Shown here: one piece after another, positions 9,085 through 17,097 of the stretch
Layout: each line of letters opens with the position of its first letter
Position numbering within the stretch: position 1 is the stretch's first letter
NCBI RefSeq assembly: GCF_009720825.1
Contig: NZ_WNKY01000002.1
Span: 273,281-337,280, forward strand
DNA: 64,000 bases
Source: Duganella radicis
GTDB taxonomy: Bacteria > Pseudomonadota > Gammaproteobacteria > Burkholderiales > Burkholderiaceae_D
Direction of reading: 5' to 3'
The notes under the pieces: generated by a model
The model's input: the letters and a program-made list of their open reading frames with translations, nothing else
Told to the model about the DNA's origin: nothing
The model's database searches: none
Position numbers and translations under genes: made by a program

Positions 9085-10689
9085 ATGAAATATCTGGCAA
9101 TCGCCGGCATGGCGGTGGCAGGCATGGCATCGGCGCAAACCATGGTGAGTATCGACCGCGGGAAGATTGAGGGCCTTACCCTGCCCTCCGGCGTGCGAGC
9201 CTGGCTGGGCGTGCCCTTCGCCGCGCCCCCGGTACGCGAGCTGCGTTGGCGCGCGCCGCAGCCGGCGGCACCTTGGCGTGACGTTTATCACGCAGACCGC
9301 AAGGCACCAGAGTGCATCCAGCTGCTGCGCCGCAAGGACATCAACCACTACTTCGGCGAGGAAGCCAGCAGCGAGGATTGTCTGTACCTGAATGTATGGG
9401 CGCCGGCCAAAGCCAAGGCCTCGGCGCGGCTGCCGGTGATCGTCTTCATTCATGGCGGCGGCTTCACGGTAGGTTCCAGCGGCATGGCGCTGTATGGCGG
9501 TGAGAACGTGGCGGCGCGCGGCGACGCCGTCTTCGTCAACATGAACTACCGGCTCGGCATCCTTGGCTACATGGCGCATCCCGAGCTGACGGCGGAATCG
9601 CCACAGCATGCGTCGGGCAATTACGGCTTCCTCGACCAGATCGCGGCACTGCAATGGATACAAAAGAATATCGCCCGCTTCGGCGGCGATCCGTCGCGCG
9701 TGACGATTTCCGGCCAGTCGGCTGGTGCGGCCTCGGTAGGCACCCTGCTCGCCAGCCCGCTGGCCAAGGGTCTGTTCCAGCGTGCGGTGCTGATGAGCGG
9801 CGCTGGCGTCAGCAATAACGCGCCGTCGCTGGCGGAATCGGAAAAGACCGGGCTGGAAGTGCAAAAAGCTGTCGGCGCGGGCTCGCTGGATGAAATGCGT
9901 CAGCTGCCGGCCGATAAAGTCTTCGCCGTGCAGCGCGATTTCCAATTCGGCGAATCCGGATCGGTGACGGTCCGGCCGAATATCGACGGCTACGTCCTGC
10001 CGGACAGCATCCCCAACATCTATGCGGCTGGCCGGCAGAATGACGTGCCGGTGATGGCCGGCTTCACCGCCGACGACATCAGTTTCAGCCCGCTGCGCGG
10101 CGTCTCCACGCTGGCGCAGTTCCGCGACACCGCAGGCAAAATTTACGGTGACCGCGTACAGCAGTTCCTCGAGCTGTATCCCGCTGACAGCGACGCCGAT
10201 GCGGCGCGCATGAGCCGCTTGTACAGCCGTCAGGCCATGATAGAAAAAGGCACGCGCGCGATGGCAATCGCGCAGCAGGCCAGCGGCAAGGCGCCGTTCT
10301 ACATGTTCCTGTTCTCGCATGTGCAGCCGTTTAATCCAGCGGTGCAGATCAAAGACAATCCGCAAGGTGCGTATCATACGTCCGACGTGCCGTACTGGTT
10401 CCAGACCCAGGATGCGCTGAACATGTTCCGCACAACGCGCAACTGGCAACCCTACGACCGCGCGCTGTCCAGGCGCATGATGGACAGCCTGCTGGCCTTC
10501 GCCCGCAGCGGCAATCCCGCAACGCCGGCCACGCCGTGGCCACAATGGCGTCCGAACAGTGCACAATATATCGATTTCGGCACCACTGTGACCGTGCAGT
10601 CAGAAGACGCGGCACAGATGGCATTCCAGAACCAGCCCGTCAACATGACGCCTGGTGCTTCGCCGCTGCCGCGCGGAACGCGCGACTAA
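9085..10689 (+). CDS. Exported type B carboxylesterase
   Basis: This 534-residue carboxylesterase/para-nitrobenzyl-esterase-type alpha/beta hydrolase has a signal peptide (MKYLAIAGMAVAGMASA), so it acts in the periplasm or outside. Ser212 lies in GQSAG, the oxyanion motif is FIHGGGFTVGS, and His431 sits in YHTSDVPYWF. SEDCLYLNVWAP is the family's signature Cys region. Gene order suggests it cleaves an ester to release quinate, shikimate or a related acid, for example a hydroxycinnamoyl or galloyl ester; this is inference. An AGGAG ribosome site precedes the ATG. An MFS transporter follows 25 bases downstream, in operon with a dehydroquinase. It is the first gene under operator copy 1. Confidence 0.88.
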   Translation: MKYLAIAGMAVAGMASAQTMVSIDRGKIEGLTLPSGVRAWLGVPFAAPPVRELRWRAPQPAAPWRDVYHADRKAPECIQLLRRKDINHYFGEEASSEDCLYLNVWAPAKAKASARLPVIVFIHGGGFTVGSSGMALYGGENVAARGDAVFVNMNYRLGILGYMAHPELTAESPQHASGNYGFLDQIAALQWIQKNIARFGGDPSRVTISGQSAGAASVGTLLASPLAKGLFQRAVLMSGAGVSNNAPSLAESEKTGLEVQKAVGAGSLDEMRQLPADKVFAVQRDFQFGESGSVTVRPNIDGYVLPDSIPNIYAAGRQNDVPVMAGFTADDISFSPLRGVSTLAQFRDTAGKIYGDRVQQFLELYPADSDADAARMSRLYSRQAMIEKGTRAMAIAQQASGKAPFYMFLFSHVQPFNPAVQIKDNPQGAYHTSDVPYWFQTQDALNMFRTTRNWQPYDRALSRRMMDSLLAFARSGNPATPATPWPQWRPNSAQYIDFGTTVTVQSEDAAQMAFQNQPVNMTPGASPLPRGTRD

Positions 10690-10714
10690 AGAATAAAACG
10701 ACGGAGACCGAAGT

Positions 10715-12025
10715 ATGAATCACACCACGGCGACCTACGCGGGCAATCCCGCAGCGCGCACACGGACCCGCTTCACCATGCTGGCGCTGCTGGCGGTAGG
10801 CACCATTATCAACTACATGGACCGCACGGTGCTGGGCATCGCCGCGCCGCTGATGACGCAGGACTTGCAGATCAATGCCGCCTTGATGGGATTGGTGTTC
10901 TCGGCGTTCTCGTGGACCTATGCACTGGCGCAGATACCGGGCGGGATCTTCCTCGACCGCTTCGGCAGCAAGCTGACTTACTTCCTGGCGCTGACCTTCT
11001 GGTCCATCTTCACCGGCCTGCAAGGCGCCGCGGTGGGATTGAAATCGCTGCTGCTGGTGCGCTTTGGCCTGGGCGTCAGCGAAGCACCCTGCTTCCCGGT
11101 CAACAGCCGCGTGGTGGCGACCTGGTTCCCGCAGCATGAACGGGCGCGCGCCACTGGCATCTACACCGTCGGCGAATATCTGGGACTGGCATGCTTTGCA
11201 CCGAGCTTGTTCTGGTTGATGCATAACTTTGGCTGGCGCGCACTGTTTGTGGTGGTCGGCGCGGTAGGCGTGCTGTTTGCGCTGGTGTGGTGGCGCGTGT
11301 ATCGCGAGCCGAAGGACTCAACCACCGTCAATCAGGCGGAACTCGATTACATCGCGGCCGGTGGCGGACTGGAAGACGTCAAGGCCGAGAAGACCAAATT
11401 CGCCTGGGGCGACGTGATGAAGCTGGTGCGCATCCGTCAGATCTGGGGCGCCAGCCTTGGGCAGTTTGCCGGCAATACCACGCTGGTGTTCTTCCTTACG
11501 TGGTTCCCGACTTACCTGGCGACCGAACGTCAAATGGGCTGGCTCAAGGTCGGCTTCTTTGCGGTGTTGCCCTTCCTGGCTGCGGCGGTCGGCGTAATGT
11601 TTGGCGGTTGGATATCGGACTGGCTGCTCAAGCGTACCGGCTCGGCCAACGTGGCGCGCAAGCTGCCGATCATCTGTGGCCTGATCGGATCGGCCAGCAT
11701 CATTGGCGCGAATTATGTCGATAGTGATGTAGCGGTGATTGCGATCCTGTCGTTTGCTTTCTTCGGCCAAGGCATGGTGGGATTGGGCTGGACGCTGATT
11801 TCGGACGTGGCGCCCAAACAGCTGATGGGTCTCACCGGCGGCATCTTCAACACCTGCTCCAACCTGGCGGGCATTGTCACGCCGCTGGTGATCGGCTTCA
11901 TCATCAGTGCAACCGGCTCGTTCTTCTACGCGCTGGTGTACGTGTGTGCGGCGGCTGTGGCGGGATTGCTGGCATATGTATTCGTCGTCGGCGACGTGCG
12001 CCGCGTTCAAATTGAGGAAAACTGA
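10715..12025 (+). CDS. MFS transporter, ACS (anion:cation symporter) family
   Basis: This is a 436-residue major facilitator with about 12 hydrophobic helices, in the cytoplasmic membrane. The segment NYMDRTVLGIAAPLM and the loop GGIFLDRFGSK are typical of the anion:cation symporter group, which carries sugar acids and aromatic or alicyclic acids. Its place between the esterase and the type II dehydroquinase suggests uptake of quinate, shikimate or a close relative. The stop overlaps the aroQ start (TGATG), indicating translational coupling. The substrate is inferred only from neighbours. Confidence 0.88.
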   Translation: MNHTTATYAGNPAARTRTRFTMLALLAVGTIINYMDRTVLGIAAPLMTQDLQINAALMGLVFSAFSWTYALAQIPGGIFLDRFGSKLTYFLALTFWSIFTGLQGAAVGLKSLLLVRFGLGVSEAPCFPVNSRVVATWFPQHERARATGIYTVGEYLGLACFAPSLFWLMHNFGWRALFVVVGAVGVLFALVWWRVYREPKDSTTVNQAELDYIAAGGGLEDVKAEKTKFAWGDVMKLVRIRQIWGASLGQFAGNTTLVFFLTWFPTYLATERQMGWLKVGFFAVLPFLAAAVGVMFGGWISDWLLKRTGSANVARKLPIICGLIGSASIIGANYVDSDVAVIAILSFAFFGQGMVGLGWTLISDVAPKQLMGLTGGIFNTCSNLAGIVTPLVIGFIISATGSFFYALVYVCAAAVAGLLAYVFVVGDVRRVQIEEN

Positions 12026-12456
12026 TGAAGATATTGGTGCTACATGGGATCAATCTGAACATGTTCGGCAAACGGGATCCCGCACAGTACGGCACCGTAA
12101 CGCTGGCCGAGATCGACCAGCGCGTGCGGACATTGGGAAAAGAGCTGGGCACCGAGGTGGAATGCTTCCAGACCAACCACGAAGGCGAAATGTGCGAACG
12201 GATACATAAGGCGCACGAGGAAGGATTTCACGGCGTGATAATCAACGCCGGCGCGTGGACGCACTACAGCTACGGCATCCGCGACGCGCTGGCGATACTG
12301 AAAGCGCCGATCGTGGAGGTCCACATGTCCAACGTGCACGCGCGCGAACCCTTCCGCCATGTGTCGGTCTTTGCGGATGTGGTGAAGGGGCAAATTTGCG
12401 GGTTTGGAGCGGAGAGCTATTTGCTGGCGTTACGCGCGGCTGTAGCAGCCGCCTAA
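12025..12456 (+). CDS. aroQ: Type II 3-dehydroquinate dehydratase, catabolic
   Basis: This 143-residue protein matches type II dehydroquinases, dodecameric cytoplasmic enzymes that convert 3-dehydroquinate to 3-dehydroshikimate. Visible active-site features are HGINLNMFGKR (Arg17), Tyr22, Asn74 and His80 in INAGAWTHYS, and His100-Met-Ser-Asn103-Val-His105. It lies in an operon with an esterase and a transporter and belongs to the quinate regulon rather than an aromatic amino acid operon, so a catabolic role (as for QuiB/QutE-type enzymes) is likely. It ends just before a 128-base hairpin element. Confidence 0.93.
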   Translation: MKILVLHGINLNMFGKRDPAQYGTVTLAEIDQRVRTLGKELGTEVECFQTNHEGEMCERIHKAHEEGFHGVIINAGAWTHYSYGIRDALAILKAPIVEVHMSNVHAREPFRHVSVFADVVKGQICGFGAESYLLALRAAVAAA

Positions 12457-12461
12457 AATCA

Positions 12462-12589
12462 GGGTCAGCTCTGTCATTTGGACATCCGGGCAATTTGTTT
12501 GAGATTCATCAATACACGTTTTCAGTGGTTTTAGCGTATTGATCGGGATCAAACAATATACTCGGATGTCCAAATGACAGAGCTGACCC
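12462..12589. repeat. 128-base snapback inverted-repeat element
   Basis: Perfect 27-base inverted repeats (12462-12488 and 12563-12589) bound a symmetric hairpin. Inner arms 12495-12502/12549-12556 (TTGTTTGA) and 12508-12515/12536-12543 (ATCAATAC) pair on exactly the same axis, leaving short bulges and a 20-base loop. The outer sequence (GGGTCAGCTCTGTCATTTGG) resembles the GGTCAG-type ends I associate with REP/RAYT elements in betaproteobacteria. It has no coding capacity. Lying between convergent genes, it may also stop transcription from both sides. Confidence 0.7.
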
Positions 12590-12610
12590 CGAATTTAGAC
12601 CCCGAATTTA
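12585..12610. repeat. 13-base tandem repeat at the edge of the hairpin element
   Basis: The word GACCCCGAATTTA occurs twice head to tail (12585-12597 and 12598-12610). The second copy runs into the stop codon region of the downstream dehydratase gene. It overlaps the right end of the snapback element and could mark slippage or an insertion scar. Confidence 0.6.
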
Positions 12611-13477
12611 GAGGGTGGCGCCGCGGATTTGCAGGCTGCGGCGCAGGACCTGGTCGGTGACCCATTTGGCGGAGCGGCGGGCGCGTTGGGCGACCAGTTC
12701 GGGCGCCATTTGCAGGTAGTCGTCGTTGAAGACTTCGAAGCTGTAGTCGCCACGGTAGCCGGCGCGGTCCAGGCGGCGCACCAGGTCGGACAGTTCCACC
12801 GAGTGTTCGCCTTCTCCGGGGAAGACGCGCAGGTGGCGCGCGGTTTCCAATCGCTCTTCCGATGACCGGATTTCGCGCCACATGAAGTCGGACAGCTGCA
12901 CCATGGCGATCTTGGACCATGGGATCAAATCTATCGTGTCGTGCACCGCGCCGTTGGCCAACATGTGGAAGGAGTCGATTACTACGCCCAGATTGGCGTG
13001 ATCGGCCCGTTCCACGGCCTCCCATGCGACTTCGTATTCGCTCACGTTGCGGCCCCAGGACAAGGCTTCAAATCCTACCCGCACGCCCAGTGGCACGGCC
13101 AGCGTGGCCAGTTTGGCGAGGTCGCGGGCGATTTTATCCAGGTCGCCGCTGGCATGCTTCGAGGTCGATGAGCATACCATCAGCAACGGCGATCCCACCG
13201 CCTGGCAGATTTGCAGCATGCTTTTGGCGATGTCCACCTTGTAATCGTGCAGCGTGCCGCTCAGGCCTTCGTAGTCGCGCATGACCTGAATGCCGGTGAC
13301 GCGGATGCCGCTCTCGCGCACCAGCTTCACTGCCGCATCCAGCCCGCCCGGATAGTTCACCAGATCCTTGGCCCATAACATCAGCTGCGAAAAGCCGGCG
13401 CTGCGCGAAGCTTCCAGCTTCATTTCCAGCGTGCCGGCCAGCGTGATGGTGTCCATGCCAAAATTACTCAGGTTCAT
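12608..13477 (-). CDS. quiC: 3-dehydroshikimate dehydratase (QuiC-type TIM barrel)
   Basis: This 289-residue protein of the xylose-isomerase-like TIM-barrel group would convert 3-dehydroshikimate to protocatechuate in the cytoplasm. The four metal ligands expected for QuiC/AsbF-type dehydratases are in place: Glu137 (VGFEALSWG), Asp168 (VVIDSFHML), Gln194 (MVQLSDF) and Glu248 (YSFEVFNDDY). The start overlaps the VOC gene's stop by four bases (ATGA). In Pseudomonas QuiC1 this barrel is fused to a C-terminal HPPD-like domain. Here that domain is a separate upstream gene. A general sugar isomerase is the alternative, but the context argues strongly for QuiC. Confidence 0.85.
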   Translation of the reverse strand: MNLSNFGMDTITLAGTLEMKLEASRSAGFSQLMLWAKDLVNYPGGLDAAVKLVRESGIRVTGIQVMRDYEGLSGTLHDYKVDIAKSMLQICQAVGSPLLMVCSSTSKHASGDLDKIARDLAKLATLAVPLGVRVGFEALSWGRNVSEYEVAWEAVERADHANLGVVIDSFHMLANGAVHDTIDLIPWSKIAMVQLSDFMWREIRSSEERLETARHLRVFPGEGEHSVELSDLVRRLDRAGYRGDYSFEVFNDDYLQMAPELVAQRARRSAKWVTDQVLRRSLQIRGATL

Positions 13478-14343
13478 ACGCCCTCGCTGTGGACCAGTTC
13501 AAAACTGACGCTGCCCTTGAACAGCTGGGTCAACGCGCCCTTGTCGCATGGCTGCACCGGCGGCCGGTCGACAAAGGTGACGCCGCGCGATTGCAGGGTG
13601 CGTACAGCGCCCATAACGTCGCGTGTACCGAAGCCGACGCGTATCAATTCCTCATCCCAGTGCCCATCGTCGCTGCCGGCCGGCGGTTCGATCAATTGCA
13701 GGTAGAAGCGCTTGCCGGGGCTTTCCAGCAACGTCCCTGATGGCAGCACGCCCTGCACCTCGCCTTGCGGCACCACGCGGAAGCTCATAAGGTGCTGATA
13801 AAAGTCGATCCACTGCGCGGTACGGTCGCGGCGTATCGCCTGCACCACGCCGAAGAATGCCATGTCGTCCACCACCGGCTTGGGCAGCGGCGCGTCGCTG
13901 ATTTTGAAGTCGACGTCGTAGATGGAAAAGTCCTGATAGCGGTCGACGAAGTACAGCACGGAGTCGCCCGCGCCATGCACGCCGGGGATGTTCAGTTCCA
14001 TCGCGCCGGCACGGGTGGGAATGGCCCATGCGCCGCGCGCCAGCGCATGCTGGTATGCGGCGCCAGCGTCGCGCACACGGAAGGCGATGGCGGACAAGGT
14101 GGTGGTGCCGCGATCGGCATCGGCCACCGCCCACGCCACCGGATCGGCATTCACCACCACATTCATGCCGCCCTGCCGGTACAGCACCACCTCGCGCGAG
14201 CGATGGCGGCCAACCTGCACAAAGCCCATGGTCTCCAGCACCGCGCCTAGCGCCAGCGGTTCGGCGGTGGCGTACTCCACAAACTCAATGCCATCCAGGC
14301 CAAGAGGATTGGTCGGCAGCGGATTATTTTCTTGCGTCTTCAT
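13474..14343 (-). CDS. VOC-superfamily protein (4-hydroxyphenylpyruvate dioxygenase-like), separate half of QuiC1
   Basis: This is a 289-residue two-module vicinal-oxygen-chelate protein (NPLGLDGIEFVEYAT opens module 1; DDMAFFGVVQAIRRD opens module 2). I start it at ATG 14343, with AAGGAG upstream, 20 bases inside the dehydrogenase gene. In HPPD two His and one Glu bind iron. Here the positions I align to the His residues look replaced (FFGVVQ and ELIRVGFG), while the final Glu (VSFELVHSEG) remains, so dioxygenase activity is doubtful. It corresponds to the C-terminal HPPD-like domain of fused QuiC1 and probably partners the dehydratase structurally. Confidence 0.75.
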   Translation of the reverse strand: MKTQENNPLPTNPLGLDGIEFVEYATAEPLALGAVLETMGFVQVGRHRSREVVLYRQGGMNVVVNADPVAWAVADADRGTTTLSAIAFRVRDAGAAYQHALARGAWAIPTRAGAMELNIPGVHGAGDSVLYFVDRYQDFSIYDVDFKISDAPLPKPVVDDMAFFGVVQAIRRDRTAQWIDFYQHLMSFRVVPQGEVQGVLPSGTLLESPGKRFYLQLIEPPAGSDDGHWDEELIRVGFGTRDVMGAVRTLQSRGVTFVDRPPVQPCDKGALTQLFKGSVSFELVHSEGV

Positions 14344-15202
14344 TTGCTTGCAGCTCCTTGAAGTGCTGTTGCATGCGTGAGGCGTCTGGCTGCACGCCGG
14401 TGAACAATTCAAATGCTTTCACGGCCTGGAACACGGCCATGCCGCCACCAGTCATGGTGCGACAACCCTTGGCCTGCGCCGCTTGCAGCAGTGCGGTTTG
14501 CAGCGGGAAGTAAACGATCTCCGATACCCACTGGCCCGGCCGCAGCAACTCCGCAGGCAATGGCAGGCCAGGATGTTTGGCCATGCCGGTCGGCGTGGCG
14601 TGGATCAAGCCATCGGCCACGCGCATGGCGGCCTCCAGCTCGGTGCAGGCGACCGCGCGGCCGGCGCCAAAACGGGCGTTGAGCGAGACAGCCAGCGCTT
14701 CGGCGCGGCTTTGATCCGCATCGACCAGGCGCAGCGTGCGCGTGCCCATCATGAGCGCGGCATGCGCGGTGGCGGCGCCGGCGCCGCCCGCGCCCAGTTG
14801 CACCACTTCGCCCATGGTCACATCCGGCAGGCTGGCCTTGAAGCTTTCGGCGAAGCCCCACCAGTCGGTGTTGTAGCCGATACGCCTGCCATCCTTGAAC
14901 ACCACGCTGTTGACCGCGCCAATGGCGCGTGCGTCGTCGCACAATTCGTCCAGCAGCGGCATGATGTGCTGCTTGGCGGGATAGGTGATGTTCAGGCCCG
15001 AAAAGCCCAGCAGCTCGGCGGCGTCCAGCAGCTCGGGAAGCTGTTCGACGGTCAGGCCAAGGCGGTCGATGTCCAGCAGTTGATACAGGCAGTGCATGCC
15101 GTTGGCGGCGGCCTCGCGTTCGTGCATGGCCGGCGTGAGCGAACGGCCGATGCCGGCCCCGATCAGGCCCAGCAAAATACGGCGTGGTGCGGTAAGGGAC
15201 AT
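14324..15202 (-). CDS. Quinate/shikimate dehydrogenase (NAD-type, AroE superfamily)
   Basis: This 292-residue oxidoreductase of the shikimate dehydrogenase superfamily would oxidise quinate and/or shikimate. GLIGAGIGRSLTPAMHE matches the catabolic quinate/shikimate dehydrogenase branch rather than biosynthetic AroE. Catalytic Lys77 (NITYPAKQ) and Asp113 (GYNTDWWGF) are present. The nucleotide loop GAGGAG (138-143) is followed by Asp161 (LRLVDAD), which favours NAD over NADP. It is the first gene of a three-gene operon with the VOC protein and dehydratase and has operator copy 2 just upstream. Together with the dehydroquinase at 12025-12456 it completes quinate to protocatechuate. Confidence 0.87.
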   Translation of the reverse strand: MSLTAPRRILLGLIGAGIGRSLTPAMHEREAAANGMHCLYQLLDIDRLGLTVEQLPELLDAAELLGFSGLNITYPAKQHIMPLLDELCDDARAIGAVNSVVFKDGRRIGYNTDWWGFAESFKASLPDVTMGEVVQLGAGGAGAATAHAALMMGTRTLRLVDADQSRAEALAVSLNARFGAGRAVACTELEAAMRVADGLIHATPTGMAKHPGLPLPAELLRPGQWVSEIVYFPLQTALLQAAQAKGCRTMTGGGMAVFQAVKAFELFTGVQPDASRMQQHFKELQANEDARK

Positions 15203-15237
15203 AGGTTTATTCCGATCAGATCATTTACGATTGATAC

Positions 15238-15257
15238 TACACTAACCAGTTAGTTAA
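15238..15257 (-). promoter_or_regulatory. Operator copy 2 of the three-site TetR-type regulon
   Basis: On the minus strand the site reads TTAACTAACTGGTTAGTGTA and ends 35 bases before the dehydrogenase ATG. It matches copy 1 at 18 of 20 positions and copy 3 at 18 of 20, with the same orientation to its gene. It lies between the tetR stop and the dehydrogenase start, so the operon can be controlled independently of tetR transcription. Confidence 0.7.
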
Positions 15258-15306
15258 ACTCAAGCGAAAAACAGCCGGAATTCAGCTGTTTTGCGACATC
15301 GGGTCA

Positions 15307-15978
15307 TCAGGCGCGCACGTAGCGCAGGATCATGTCGATGACGGCCTCGCGGCGCTTGGCGTGGACGTCGGCCGCCTTGAGGTCGCGGCCAAAAATAAAG
15401 CTGAAGGTGTGCTGGTTGGAGACGTTGTAGAACGATAGTGCGCTGATCGACATATGCAGGTCGACCGGATCCACGTCGGGACGGAACACGCCCTCCTCCA
15501 CCCCGCGCGCGCACAGCCCTTCCAGCAGGCCGATGGCCGGCTTGTTGATGGCCTTGAGCGTCGGGATTTTGCGGATGTATTCACCGTTATGGATATTCTC
15601 GGTCATCACCATGCGGATGAACTCCGGGTGCTGGGCGTGATAATCGAAGGTCGATCCCACCAGCGCGCGCAACGCCGGTATTGGCGGCAGTTCGTCCAGG
15701 TGGAAGCCGTGTTCGATCTGGCGGAAGCGCGTATAACTCTCTTCCAGCGCGGCCACGTACAACCCTTCCTTGTTACCGAAGTAGTAGTAGATCATGCCCT
15801 TGTTGGCGCCCGTCTCCGCCGCGATTTCGTCGATGCGCGCGCCGCTCAGTCCCAGCCGCGAAAACTCCTGGATCGCGACGTTGAGAATGCGGCTGCGCGT
15901 ACCGTCTTCGTCGGCTGGCGCCGGCGCCGCTTTTTTGCGCGGCGCCTTGCTTGCAGGTTTGGTTATTTTTGCTGTCAT
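15307..15978 (-). CDS. TetR family regulator, likely repressor of the quinate-ester regulon
   Basis: This 223-residue regulator has a Lys/Ala/Pro-rich N-terminal leader (1-24), then a canonical TetR HTH (TRSRILNVAIQEFSRLGL, then IDEIAAETGANKGMIYYYFG, to about residue 75). The all-helical ligand domain contains DPVDLHMSISALSFYNVSN. It lies 45 bases downstream of the hydrolase gene on the same strand, so it may be co-transcribed from the TonB receptor promoter and thereby autoregulated through operator copy 3. It is the only TetR gene near the three identical-type operators and is the natural candidate to bind them. The inducer is unknown; quinate, shikimate or a hydroxycinnamate is plausible. 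Confidence 0.88.
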   Translation of the reverse strand: MTAKITKPASKAPRKKAAPAPADEDGTRSRILNVAIQEFSRLGLSGARIDEIAAETGANKGMIYYYFGNKEGLYVAALEESYTRFRQIEHGFHLDELPPIPALRALVGSTFDYHAQHPEFIRMVMTENIHNGEYIRKIPTLKAINKPAIGLLEGLCARGVEEGVFRPDVDPVDLHMSISALSFYNVSNQHTFSFIFGRDLKAADVHAKRREAVIDMILRYVRA

Positions 15979-16023
15979 GGCATTATTCTAACCGAACCCC
16001 AAGCGCGCCACACCTCCCACACC

Positions 16024-17082
16024 TCATCGGCCGAGATACCTGTCGTAGAACTTCGCGGCGATTTCGTACAGGTCGCGCGCCTCCGGGTAGTCTGGGTTGG
16101 TCATGAAGCCGTGACCCAGTCCATCGTAGATCAGCAGCTCGGACGCCACGCCCGCCTTGAGCAAGCGCCGGTGGCCGTAGGCGGCGGAGCTCATGGCGAA
16201 GTCGCGCGTGCCGGTGGCGAAGATCGTCGGCGGGAATTTGGCCAGCACCGCCAGGTTGTTGGCCGGCGTAACCGCCGGATCGTCGACGCTGACATTGTCC
16301 AGGTACGAAGGTCCCGGCGGCATGGCGATGTTGGCGCCGGTCGCCAGTCCCGCGAAGACCGCCGAATCGCCTTCCATGAAGCGTGCCCCCAGACCGGCGC
16401 AGTAGACACCGATCACGCCCGGCGCCGGCAGTCCGGCTTTCTGGAACGAGGCCACGCTTTGCGCCACCAGCGCGCCTCCAGCCGAACAGCCCACCAAGCC
16501 GATGTTGGCCGGCTTGTAGTCCTTCAGTACCGCCTGATAGACCTTGGTGAAGTCTTCGGTGGCAGCCGGAAAGCGGTACTCCGGCCCCTGGCGGTACAGC
16601 AGCGAGATCACTTTGAAGCGCCCAACCGCCGCCACGGGAATGCTGATCAACAGGCCATTGGCGCGGATGCCGGTGCGGAAGCCGCCACCGGGCGCGTTGA
16701 TCATGACGCGGTTGCGATTCGCCTCCGGCACGCCGCCTTTCGGCGTGATGATGGCGACCGAAATGCCGTTCAGCGTGGTCTCTTCGACGTCAACCGGGAA
16801 CACATCGCGCATATGCTGCACGTTGGGCTGCAAGGCCGCGTTCATGGCCTTGCGCAGTTCCGCCATGTCGGTGGTCTCCGGCGGCCGCGCCGCACCCGGC
16901 CCTTCGGTCGGACGGCTGCGGCGGATGATGTCTTGCGAGGCCGGGCTAAGCACGTTGGACAGCTCGATGGTCGCCTCGCGCACATGCGCCGTACCGGCGG
17001 CGTCCACCGTCACCTGTCTTTGCGCCATCGCTGGCAGCATGGTGCAGGCGGCCAGTAATGCCGCCAGTCTGAATGTTTTCAT
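16024..17082 (-). CDS. Exported alpha/beta hydrolase (HSL-like esterase)
   Basis: This exported alpha/beta hydrolase has about 352 residues. I chose ATG 17082 (MKTFRLAALLAACTMLPAMA signal peptide), which has GGGAGG five bases upstream. The nucleophile elbow is GCSAGG. The oxyanion region reads INAPGGGFRTG, in place of the common HGGG, and the C-terminal Asp and His fall in YDGLGHGF. It resembles hormone-sensitive-lipase-type esterases. It follows the large TonB receptor by 15 bases and so is probably co-regulated. A role in hydrolysing the imported ester is inferred. Confidence 0.8.
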   Translation of the reverse strand: MKTFRLAALLAACTMLPAMAQRQVTVDAAGTAHVREATIELSNVLSPASQDIIRRSRPTEGPGAARPPETTDMAELRKAMNAALQPNVQHMRDVFPVDVEETTLNGISVAIITPKGGVPEANRNRVMINAPGGGFRTGIRANGLLISIPVAAVGRFKVISLLYRQGPEYRFPAATEDFTKVYQAVLKDYKPANIGLVGCSAGGALVAQSVASFQKAGLPAPGVIGVYCAGLGARFMEGDSAVFAGLATGANIAMPPGPSYLDNVSVDDPAVTPANNLAVLAKFPPTIFATGTRDFAMSSAAYGHRRLLKAGVASELLIYDGLGHGFMTNPDYPEARDLYEIAAKFYDRYLGR

Positions 17083-17097
17083 AAGCCCTCCCATGGA

